Source of the DNA: Candidatus Portiera sp.
GTDB taxonomy: Bacteria > Pseudomonadota > Gammaproteobacteria > CBDBNL01 > JAAOII01
Direction: 5' to 3'
DNA length: 5,652 nucleotides
NCBI GenBank assembly: GCA_015163845.1
Contig: JAAOII010000112.1
Span: forward strand, 1 to 5,652
Under the pieces are notes generated by a model. The model saw nothing but the letters and a program-made list of their open reading frames with translations. It was not told the DNA's origin and did not search any database. The position numbers were made by a program, and so were the translations under genes. Position 1 is the stretch's first letter. Every line of letters starts with the position of its first letter. Below, piece after piece: positions 1 through 5,276 of this stretch.

Positions 1-717
1 ATTTATGTCTGGCTGAGCCCCACTAAAGCATATAGTATTTGCAGGCATATTAAGAGGAACGCTTAATTTATCGTTCTTGTTGTATACCACTGCTTTACAG
101 TCATTAAATATCCTTTGCTTTGATTGGTAATAATCGCGAAAGCTTTCATAACGGTCCATATGATCTGGTGTGACATTTAATAGGCAGGCCACATCAGCTG
201 CAAGGTTAGAAGTTATGTCAAGTTGGAAACTAGAAACTTCTATGATATACGCATCTACTTGAGTATCCATATCCAATACTGGGCGACCTAAATTACCACC
301 ACTCGCCACATTCAACCCTTGAGATTTAGCCATCATAGATAATAAACTGACAACTGTACTTTTACCATTTGAGCCACTAACTGCGATAACTGGTTTAGTG
401 ATTGAACGTCTCCATAATTCAATATCACTAATAATATGTTTGTCCATCTCCACCGCCATCTGCACCAATGGATGAGATAAAGGTAATCCAGGACTTAATA
501 TCACTTCATCCACCATCTGCATTGCTGACTTAGGAATATCACCAAGATACATCCTAACTTCAGGCATAGATTTTTTGATGCTATCCAAATAGGGAGGGTT
601 GTGCCTGGTATCAGCTAACATAAATGCCATTCTCTGAGCATGCAAATATGTAGCAACCGATTTACCAGTTTCTCCCATACCAATTATCAGGCGTAATCTA
701 TCACTAGCTATGTTCAT
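1..717 (-). CDS. murD: UDP-N-acetylmuramoyl-L-alanine--D-glutamate ligase MurD, N-terminal part (3' end outside window)
   Basis: MurD is the cytoplasmic ATP-dependent ligase that adds D-glutamate to UDP-MurNAc-L-alanine. The 239 codons seen here run off the left edge; E. coli MurD has 438 residues, so roughly the last 200 are missing. Visible landmarks are the N-terminal Rossmann-like segment RLIIGMGETGKS (residues 8-20), SPGLPLSHP (75-83), SDIELW (97-102), the ATP-binding P-loop GSNGKST (115-121), GGNLG (140-144), EVSSFQL (160-166), NVTPDHMDRY (181-190) and K200 in YYQSKQRIF, the position of the carbamylated lysine in E. coli MurD. I chose ATG 717 because GGAA at 724-727 lies 6 nt upstream as a weak Shine-Dalgarno. 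An in-frame ATG at 729 would add MELA and has no clear ribosome site. The mraY stop lies 16 nt upstream, so coupled translation is likely. The identity is firm; the exact start is less so. Confidence 0.96.
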   Translation of the reverse strand, partial: MNIASDRLRLIIGMGETGKSVATYLHAQRMAFMLADTRHNPPYLDSIKKSMPEVRMYLGDIPKSAMQMVDEVILSPGLPLSHPLVQMAVEMDKHIISDIELWRRSITKPVIAVSGSNGKSTVVSLLSMMAKSQGLNVASGGNLGRPVLDMDTQVDAYIIEVSSFQLDITSNLAADVACLLNVTPDHMDRYESFRDYYQSKQRIFNDCKAVVYNKNDKLSVPLNMPANTICFSGAQPDIN

Positions 718-723
718 TGCCAA

Positions 724-727
724 TTCC
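724..727 (-). promoter_or_regulatory. Shine-Dalgarno GGAA deciding the murD start
   Basis: GGAA lies 6 nt before ATG 717 on the minus strand. The alternative in-frame ATG at 729 is preceded by AT-rich sequence from the mraY stop with no purine-rich match. The motif is only four bases, so the support is moderate. Confidence 0.45.
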
Positions 728-733
728 ATATAA

Positions 734-1816
734 TCAACGTAACTTTAGGGTTGCCATACCTATCATGACTAATATTAAAGTTACTATCCAAAATCTAACT
801 ATCACTTTGGGCTCTGGCACTCCCATCAATTCAAAGTGATGATGAAGAGGAGCCATCCTAAATACTCTAGTTCCATAAAGTTTATAAAATCCAACCTGTA
901 TGATAACCGATAAGGTCTCGGCTACAAACACACCAGCCATTATGAAATATACAATCTCTTGCCGCACAAAAATAGCCATTAGACCTAAGCCCGCTCCAAG
1001 CATCATTGAACCAGTGTCGCCCATGAATATGTCGGCAGGATAAGTGTTGTACCATAGAAACCCTAAACAAGCACCTATATATGCAGCACCAAATATTGCC
1101 ACCTCACCCATGTCGGGAATAAAAGGCATCTGCAAATAATCTGCAATAACAACATTTCCCAAAACATAGGCAAAAATAGTAAGAGCGGTCATTATCAAAA
1201 CACTGGGGATGAGCACCAGACCATCTAAGCCGTCAGTCATGTTGACAGCATTAACAGAAGATACCATGACTAGATAACTGATGAAAATAAACCAAGGTCC
1301 TAAATCAATCATTACATCTTTAAATACTGGTATAAAGTAAAGGGTCTCATTGGAGTATTGCGAATAATTATAGACCACCAGGATTATGGTCAAGGAAGCC
1401 AATGTTTGTAGCAAGAACTTGAACCTTGCGCTGATACCACCTGCATCTTTTTGGGTGATCTTTTGATAATCGTCATACAGGCCTATGGCAGTAAATAATA
1501 CAACTGCCAACAACAGATACAGCACTTTGCTCATAAAAACATCAGCCCAGACCACGCAACTAATTATTATGGCGATAGACATGAGTAATCCACCCATAGT
1601 GGGAGTATTATTCTTTTTATAGTGACTCTCTGGGCCGTCTTCACGCACTACTTGTCCCCAATTCCTTGAACGCAAATATCTGATTATAAAAGGTCCACAA
1701 AACAAAGTTATCATCATTGCAGTTAGTGCTGCAAAAACAGAACGCACCGTTATATAACGTAATACTCCAAAAGCATCCTCTATCCCTGTCAATAATTCTA
1801 CCAACCACAATATCAT
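734..1816 (-). CDS. mraY: Phospho-N-acetylmuramoyl-pentapeptide transferase MraY
   Basis: MraY is the integral inner-membrane enzyme that transfers phospho-MurNAc-pentapeptide from UDP to undecaprenyl phosphate, making lipid I. The protein is 360 aa, the same length as E. coli MraY, and aligns end to end from memory. It is largely hydrophobic with about ten membrane segments, for example near residues 22-44, 73-91, 96-114, 134-150, 200-220, 238-256, 287-309 and 340-357. Family signatures are GQVVREDGPESH (54-65), TPTMGG (71-76), the Asp pair D115-D116 in YDDYQK, NAVNMTDGLDGL (189-200), FMGDTGS with D267 (264-270) and APLHHHFE (322-329). D115, D116 and D267 match the catalytic or magnesium-binding aspartates of the family. 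ATG 1816 overlaps the murF stop as ATGA and has a good Shine-Dalgarno, GGAGA, 6 nt upstream. Nothing is truncated or unusual. Confidence 0.98.
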   Translation of the reverse strand: MILWLVELLTGIEDAFGVLRYITVRSVFAALTAMMITLFCGPFIIRYLRSRNWGQVVREDGPESHYKKNNTPTMGGLLMSIAIIISCVVWADVFMSKVLYLLLAVVLFTAIGLYDDYQKITQKDAGGISARFKFLLQTLASLTIILVVYNYSQYSNETLYFIPVFKDVMIDLGPWFIFISYLVMVSSVNAVNMTDGLDGLVLIPSVLIMTALTIFAYVLGNVVIADYLQMPFIPDMGEVAIFGAAYIGACLGFLWYNTYPADIFMGDTGSMMLGAGLGLMAIFVRQEIVYFIMAGVFVAETLSVIIQVGFYKLYGTRVFRMAPLHHHFELMGVPEPKVIVRFWIVTLILVMIGMATLKLR

Positions 1817-3318
1817 GATTTTTCTCCAAGTTTACCCATTAAAAAATTTACCGATCTATCCATCGTCATTCCCCTACTCCCCTTAACTAAGAATGCCGTA
1901 TCTATAAAACCATGCTGATTAATATAATCATCCAAGTATTCATTTGCCTCTGTAGCAGTGGCAAATGACCTAACTAATTCTGTATTTATTGCGCCATTAT
2001 TATCCACAGCTTTATGATAAGTTGCAATAACTTCTTCTGCCATAGACCCGCAAGCTAAAAGGCCATCCAAATTTAATTTGCCGGCAAACTCGCCAATTTG
2101 CCTGTGACCGGCTAATTCTTCATCCCCTAGTTCAAACATGTCGCCAATAATAGCTACACGTTTTCTATCACCAGCAATATCATTTAAAGCATTCAGTGCG
2201 GCTATCATAGAAGCCGGGTTGGCATTGTAAGAATCATCCAAGACCAAGCAATTATTGCTAAGCGGTAGGTTATTTAATCTACCTTTAAGATTTTCAAACC
2301 CAGCCAAGGCGTCTGAAATATTTGAGGGTGTCAGTCCTATAGAACAACAAGCAGCAAATGCTGCTGTAGCATTTAGACAATTATGCAATCCAGTTACAGG
2401 TAATTCCAAAGATATTTCTTTGAGATCCATGTTATCTATGTTATCTATGTTATGAGCATTTATAGAGCCCATAATTTCAGCCGCCTTGGCTGATAAAACA
2501 ATATTGAACGCTACACCTTTTTCTGTATTATGAGCATTACTAATACGTAAGTCACAGGTCTCCCCATAACCAAACTTCAATAAACGCATAATTCCTTTAT
2601 CCTTAGCCATGCTTTCCCATAAAGGACAAAAATCATCATCACCATTTATTATTGCTAAACCGTCGGCAATTAAATGCTCAAGTAAACTACCTTTTTCTCG
2701 GGCAATATTCTCACGACTACCAAAGCCAGCAAAATGTGCCATGGTTATGTTAGTTAATATGGCAACCGAGGGTTTCGTCAAAGCAGCACTATAGGGAATT
2801 TCTCCTGGACTATCAGTTCCCATTTCTATTACCGCATATTTATTTTCTTCGGTTAATTTGAGTAGAGTCATAGGCACGCCCAAAGTATTATTATGATTTG
2901 CCTCAGTCATCAAAATCTCTGCTTCTGTTTTGGCATGTTTGAGGATAGTCCCAATCATTTCTTTAACTGTTGTTTTGCCATTGGAACCAGTAATTGCTAA
3001 TAGTTGCCCTTGCCAGTTTAAACGACTCAAAGCACCCATTCTACCTAATGCAATTCCAGTATCATCCACCAATAATTGAGGGACCTGTAATGGTACTTCT
3101 TCGCGAACCACAACAGCGGCAGCACCTTCTGCAACTGCTTGATCAGCAAAAACATGTCCATCATGTTTATCTCCAGATAGAGCTATAAACAAGTCGCCCT
3201 TGTTAATACTACGAGTATCTGTACTGACCCCATTGAACTCTGTCTTGGCATCACCTATAATTTTAGCTGCCAATGGGAAACGCAATTCTTCTAAACAGTC
3301 AGCTGCTAATACCATCAT
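1813..3318 (-). CDS. murF: UDP-N-acetylmuramoyl-tripeptide--D-alanyl-D-alanine ligase MurF
   Basis: MurF is the cytoplasmic ATP-dependent ligase that adds D-Ala-D-Ala to UDP-MurNAc-tripeptide, completing the pentapeptide precursor used by MraY. The 501-aa protein shows the three-domain Mur ligase plan. The N-terminal substrate domain has VSTDTR (31-36) and GDLFIAL (41-47). The central ATPase domain has the P-loop GSNGKTT (111-117), NHNNTLGVPMTLL (141-153), VIEMG (163-167) and K209 in AREKGSL. The C-terminal domain has LDDSYNANP (360-368), IGDMFELG (391-398) and LVKGSRGM (477-484). E. coli MurF is about 450 aa. Part of the excess here is a low-complexity stretch around residues 278-303 before LPVTGLHNCLNA, which includes a 9-nt tandem repeat. 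ATG 3318 overlaps the murE stop by one base (TGATG) and lacks a Shine-Dalgarno, so coupled reinitiation is the likely mode. ATG 3315 is the adjacent alternative. Confidence 0.97.
   Translation of the reverse strand: MMVLAADCLEELRFPLAAKIIGDAKTEFNGVSTDTRSINKGDLFIALSGDKHDGHVFADQAVAEGAAAVVVREEVPLQVPQLLVDDTGIALGRMGALSRLNWQGQLLAITGSNGKTTVKEMIGTILKHAKTEAEILMTEANHNNTLGVPMTLLKLTEENKYAVIEMGTDSPGEIPYSAALTKPSVAILTNITMAHFAGFGSRENIAREKGSLLEHLIADGLAIINGDDDFCPLWESMAKDKGIMRLLKFGYGETCDLRISNAHNTEKGVAFNIVLSAKAAEIMGSINAHNIDNIDNMDLKEISLELPVTGLHNCLNATAAFAACCSIGLTPSNISDALAGFENLKGRLNNLPLSNNCLVLDDSYNANPASMIAALNALNDIAGDRKRVAIIGDMFELGDEELAGHRQIGEFAGKLNLDGLLACGSMAEEVIATYHKAVDNNGAINTELVRSFATATEANEYLDDYINQHGFIDTAFLVKGSRGMTMDRSVNFLMGKLGEKS
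1823..1827 (-). promoter_or_regulatory. Shine-Dalgarno GGAGA of mraY, inside the murF 3' end
   Basis: GGAGA lies 6 nt before the mraY ATG at 1816, within the last codons of murF. It is the clearest ribosome-binding site in the window and supports ATG 1816. mraY can therefore be initiated independently as well as by coupling through the ATGA overlap. Confidence 0.75.
2425..2451 (-). repeat. In-frame 3 x 9-nt tandem repeat in murF
   Basis: On the coding strand the unit AACATAGAT occurs twice, followed by AACATGGAT, encoding NIDNIDNMD at MurF residues 290-298. The period is a multiple of three, so changes in copy number keep the reading frame. It lies where E. coli MurF has a shorter connection before the LPLPGRHN-like strand, so it probably sits in a tolerant loop. 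This is typical replication-slippage sequence. Confidence 0.9.
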
Positions 3319-4904
3319 CAGGAATAATTAAGTTGATGAGCAACAAATTCATAATCATTGAACTGGCGTTTTTCACCCATGATATCTTGATGGGACTCAT
3401 GACCTTTACCAGCAACCAATACCAAATCATTGGGCTTAGCATTGATAAATGCATGCTGTATAGCTGCCCCCCTATCTTGTATAATAATTGACTTATTCTT
3501 CTTAATACCCTGCATAATCTCATTAATTATTATTGCTGCATCCTCATAACGTGGATTGTCATTGGTAAGGATAATTCTATCTGCATATTCATCGGCAATT
3601 TTACCCATCGTTCCTCTCTTATCTGTGTCACGATTTCCACCACAACCAAATACTATCCATAGTTCTCCACCCTCATCCAGTTGATGGCGTGCACTTTGCA
3701 AAGTGCGCATCAAAGCATCAGGACTGTGGGCATAATCAATTATGAAATCCGCACGATCTATAAAAGGAACTTTTTGCATTCTACCAGCCAATGGAGCAGA
3801 TTCAGAAATAGCATCTAAAGAATCATTCAATTTATATCCCAAATGTAGTAGAACCCCAAGAGTTGCTAAAGCATTATCCACTCCCCATAAAGAACAAGTG
3901 CTAATATTAAGCATTCCCTTACCCTGAGGACTATGCACATTAAAAGAGGTTGAATCCTTGCCAATATTTATATCCTCGGCAAATATATCTGCTTTAGGAC
4001 TACCATAGCTTAAGCATTTCTTATCAGATCTTAGCTGATCATACCATTTAACTCCAATAGGATCATCATAATTGATAACAGCATATTCTAATTCAGGATA
4101 GCCAAATAGTCGGTACTTGCTAGCTGCATATTCTTCCATGTTCGCATGATAATCAGTATGGTCCATAGTTAAATTTGTAAACACTCCACAGACAAGATTT
4201 AAACCATCCGTCCTACCTTGACTTAAAGCATGTGAAGAACACTCTAAAGCTACATATTCAGCACCTTGTTTTTTGAATTCACTAGCATAACGACACAAAG
4301 TCAATATGTCAGGAGTTGTCAAAGAAGAATCCATCATATGTTCTTGTTGATCTTTATCTGTACTTTTATCTGTACTTTTATATGTGCTTTTATATGTACT
4401 AGGAAACCCGTTATACACACTGCCGACAACAGCTGTCTTATGTCCCAGATGACTCAAGGATTGTCCCAGCATGTGAGCTATAGAACTCTTGCCATTAGTG
4501 CCAGTGATCCCAATCCATTGCAAATTATTATGACTGTAAAACTTATTGCCTAAGTCACTTAAACGATTGCGCAAGTTACTTATCATGATAACTGGTGTAT
4601 TCTTATAGTAGGCAATATTAGACGAATCTGATTTACTAATATCTAACTCACCAAGTAATTCCTGTTCATCTTCATCCATTAATACTGCTGCTGGTTTATT
4701 TGCTTCTACCTGCTTCAAATAATTTAATCCGTGTTCTTTCTCTCCCTTCAAAGCTACAAATATCCAGTCATTTTTTATATCACTATGATTAAGGGTAATT
4801 CCTGCAACCTTGCGTTTTTCAATTTCAAGAAAAGGTGGTTCCCCCGTAATTCCATAAATGGAATGTACGAGAGAACCGATTGTGTTATTGAGTTCAGTAT
4901 TCAT
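3318..4904 (-). CDS. murE: UDP-N-acetylmuramoyl-L-alanyl-D-glutamate--2,6-diaminopimelate ligase MurE
   Basis: MurE is the cytoplasmic ATP-dependent ligase that adds meso-diaminopimelate to UDP-MurNAc-L-Ala-D-Glu. Counting from ATG 4904 it has 528 aa; E. coli MurE has 495. Motifs are VAGITLNHSDI (33-43), the P-loop TGTNGKSS (134-141), LECSSHAL (220-227), TNLTMDHTDYH (243-253) with H249, K263 in AASKYRLF (the carbamylated-lysine position), DYAHSPDAL (390-398), FGCGGNRD (419-426), DNPR (449-452, the signature of meso-DAP-specific enzymes) and GKGHE (499-503). Part of the extra length is a 16-residue repeat at 169-184. A TTG at 4907 is in frame immediately before the ATG and aligns with the first ATG of the upstream repeat copies; I prefer ATG 4904 because it forms TGATG with the last upstream mini-ORF. 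The first ~25 codons form a long hairpin and are the source of, or homologous to, the upstream array. The stop overlaps the murF start. Confidence 0.96.
   Translation of the reverse strand: MNTELNNTIGSLVHSIYGITGEPPFLEIEKRKVAGITLNHSDIKNDWIFVALKGEKEHGLNYLKQVEANKPAAVLMDEDEQELLGELDISKSDSSNIAYYKNTPVIMISNLRNRLSDLGNKFYSHNNLQWIGITGTNGKSSIAHMLGQSLSHLGHKTAVVGSVYNGFPSTYKSTYKSTDKSTDKDQQEHMMDSSLTTPDILTLCRYASEFKKQGAEYVALECSSHALSQGRTDGLNLVCGVFTNLTMDHTDYHANMEEYAASKYRLFGYPELEYAVINYDDPIGVKWYDQLRSDKKCLSYGSPKADIFAEDINIGKDSTSFNVHSPQGKGMLNISTCSLWGVDNALATLGVLLHLGYKLNDSLDAISESAPLAGRMQKVPFIDRADFIIDYAHSPDALMRTLQSARHQLDEGGELWIVFGCGGNRDTDKRGTMGKIADEYADRIILTNDNPRYEDAAIIINEIMQGIKKNKSIIIQDRGAAIQHAFINAKPNDLVLVAGKGHESHQDIMGEKRQFNDYEFVAHQLNYS
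4353..4400 (-). repeat. In-frame 4 x 12-nt tandem repeat in murE
   Basis: Four 12-nt units on the coding strand (AGTACATATAAA, AGCACATATAAA, then AGTACAGATAAA twice) encode STYK-STYK-STDK-STDK, MurE residues 169-184. The stretch lies just after the P-loop helix region, between VYNGFP and the conserved SSLTTPD. E. coli MurE has a shorter segment there, so this is a loop expansion. The 12-nt period preserves the frame. The pairwise arrangement (two Y units, two D units) suggests duplication of single units after a T-to-G change. Confidence 0.93.
4837..4877 (-). promoter_or_regulatory. Hairpin within the 5' coding end of murE
   Basis: On the murE mRNA the arms GGTTCTCTCGTA and TACGGGGGAACC pair over 12 bp including two G-U pairs. 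After a single bulged C, an inner 6-bp stem ATTCCA/TGGAAT closes a TTTA loop. The structure begins about 28 nt after ATG 4904. It corresponds in position and sequence to the hairpins of the upstream repeat copies, so it is the fifth member of the set. Its effect on initiation or mRNA stability is inferred, not shown. Confidence 0.7.
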
Positions 4905-4975
4905 CAAGAGTTGGCTCTTCCATAAAAGAAATTTACGAAAGAGCCAATTGTTTTATTGAGTTCAGTATTCATCAT
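4904..4975 (-). repeat. Array copy L4: 23-codon mini-ORF abutting murE
   Basis: The ORF starts ATGATG at 4975, reads MMNTELNKTIGSFVNFF then YGRANS, and stops at TGA 4906-4904. The final A of the stop is the A of the murE ATG (TGATG). Compared with the other copies, 24 nt of tail (positions equivalent to the SYSKGILLR codons) are deleted at the junction with murE. It contains a hairpin at 4911-4947. It is the copy most likely to couple directly to murE translation. Whether it is translated is unknown. Confidence 0.6.
4911..4947 (-). promoter_or_regulatory. Hairpin of array copy L4
   Basis: On the coding strand the arms TTGGCTCTTTCGTAAA and TTTATGGAAGAGCCAA pair over 16 bp (with T-G and G-T wobbles) around a TTTCT loop. 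No T-run follows on this strand, so it does not look like an intrinsic terminator for the operon. Its 3' arm carries GGAAGAG, a purine stretch 10 nt before ATG 4904, so the stem could hide the only Shine-Dalgarno-like sequence of murE. Confidence 0.7.
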
Positions 4976-5067
4976 CTAAGCAATATTCCCTTGCTATAAG
5001 AATCGGCTCTTCCATAAAAGAAATTTACAGAAGAACCGATTGTGTTATTGAGTTCAGTATTCATCAT
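4972..5067 (-). repeat. Array copy L3: 31-codon mini-ORF
   Basis: It starts ATGATG at 5067, begins MMNTELNNTIGSSVNFF, ends YSKGILLR and stops at TGA 4974-4972. The stop overlaps the L4 start as ATGA. The 5' half (AACACAATCGGTTCT) matches murE, whereas the 3' half (GGAAGAGCCGATTCT) matches L1, so it is a mosaic. A hairpin spans 5001-5041, with 18 paired positions and a 5-nt loop. It could be a leader ORF or a non-functional duplicate. Confidence 0.6.
5001..5041 (-). promoter_or_regulatory. Hairpin of array copy L3
   Basis: The arms AATCGGTTCTTCTGTAAA and TTTATGGAAGAGCCGATT pair over 18 positions with a few G-U wobbles around a TTTCT loop. The 5' arm differs from L1 at several bases, yet every position can still pair. 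It lacks a following T-run on the coding strand. Confidence 0.7.
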
Positions 5068-5180
5068 CTAAGCAATATTCCCTTGCTATAAGAGTTGGTT
5101 CTCCCACACTTCATATTCCCATAAATGGAATTTACGAGAGAACCAATTATATTTGTTTTATTGAGTTCAGTATTCATCAT
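5064..5180 (-). repeat. Array copy L2: 38-codon mini-ORF, closest in sequence to murE
   Basis: It starts ATGATG at 5180, begins MMNTELNKTNIIGSLVNS followed by IYGNMKCGRT, ends YSKGILLR and stops at TGA 5066-5064, overlapping L3 as ATGA. The IGSLVNSIYG segment is the closest match to murE IGSLVHSIYG. It is 21 nt longer than L1 and L3, from a 6-nt insertion after AAAACA and an extra segment in the 3' hairpin arm. The frame stays open to the coupled stop despite the length change. A hairpin lies at 5095-5146. Confidence 0.6.
5095..5146 (-). promoter_or_regulatory. Hairpin of array copy L2
   Basis: An outer stem of about 14 bp is formed by TTGGTTCTCTCGTA and TGTGGGAGAACCAA. It encloses an inner stem ATTCC/GGAAT with an extra ATGAAG on the 3' side. 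The inner stem is shared with the murE hairpin, and the outer stem carries GGTTCTC/GAGAACC where L1 and L4 carry GGCTCTT/AAGAGCC. Confidence 0.65.
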
Positions 5181-5272
5181 CTAAGCAATATTCCCTTGCT
5201 ATAAGAATCGGCTCTTCCATAAAAGAAATTTACGAAAGAGCCAATTGTTTTATTGAGTTCAGTATTCATCAT
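5177..5272 (-). repeat. Array copy L1: 31-codon mini-ORF directly after ftsI
   Basis: It starts ATGATG at 5272, four bases after the ftsI stop (TGA-TTAG-ATG). It begins MMNTELNKTIGSFVNFF, continues YGRADS, ends YSKGILLR and stops at TGA 5179-5177, overlapping L2 as ATGA. Its sequence from ATGATG through the hairpin 3' arm GAGCC is identical to L4. The TTAGATGATG junction with ftsI is also the junction between copies, which marks the likely duplication boundary. A hairpin lies at 5206-5246. Confidence 0.6.
5206..5246 (-). promoter_or_regulatory. Hairpin of array copy L1
   Basis: The arms AATTGGCTCTTTCGTAAA and TTTATGGAAGAGCCGATT pair over 18 positions including several G-U wobbles around a TTTCT loop. 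It starts about 26 nt after the L1 ATG and about 30 nt after the ftsI stop. It could protect the ftsI 3' end or be an RNase III substrate; both are inference. Confidence 0.7.
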
Positions 5273-5276
5273 CTAA

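Larger units (their letters stand above)
4905..5276 (-). repeat. Tandem array of four partial copies of the murE 5' end between ftsI and murE
   Basis: This is the only stretch over 300 bases without a conventional gene. Read on the minus strand it contains four direct repeats, each opening with ATGATGAATACTGAACTCAA, the same sequence that begins murE (whose first ATG is TTG). Distances between successive starts are 92, 113, 92 and 68 nt. Each copy continues into a hairpin. The first three end in an identical tail (TATAGCAAGGGAATATTGCT), which the fourth has lost. Every copy is a short ORF ending on the start of the next. The array could be remnant duplications of the murE start, a regulatory leader, or both. 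No promoter, mobile-element end or protein-coding gene of another family is visible in it. Confidence 0.93.

Noticed and set aside
2255..2794. Plus-strand ORFs of about 60 aa opposite murF, and similar ones opposite murE
   Set aside because: They lie antisense to strongly conserved Mur ligase codons, have no recognisable motifs or ribosome sites, and are explained as shadow frames.
4266..4553. Plus-strand 95-codon ORF with repeated FICTFICT
   Set aside because: The repetitive peptide is just the antisense reading of the STYK/STDK tandem repeat in murE.
4907..4907. TTG at 4907 as the murE start
   Set aside because: It is possible and aligns with the first ATG of the repeats, but ATG 4904 directly follows and makes the TGATG overlap with L4. 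The difference is a single residue.
4837..5246. Intrinsic terminators or an attenuator between ftsI and murE on the coding strand
   Set aside because: The stems are strong, but none is followed by a run of T on the minus strand, and I could not build mutually exclusive terminator/antiterminator pairings with confidence.
4905..5276. Possible CRISPR array, because of regularly spaced repeats
   Set aside because: The whole units are homologous, including the parts between the most conserved blocks. There are no unique spacers, and the units match the murE start.
4905..5276. Insertion sequence or MITE between ftsI and murE
   Set aside because: There is no transposase, no terminal inverted repeats bounding the whole interval and no target-site duplication. 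The repeat is tandem and homologous to the adjacent gene.
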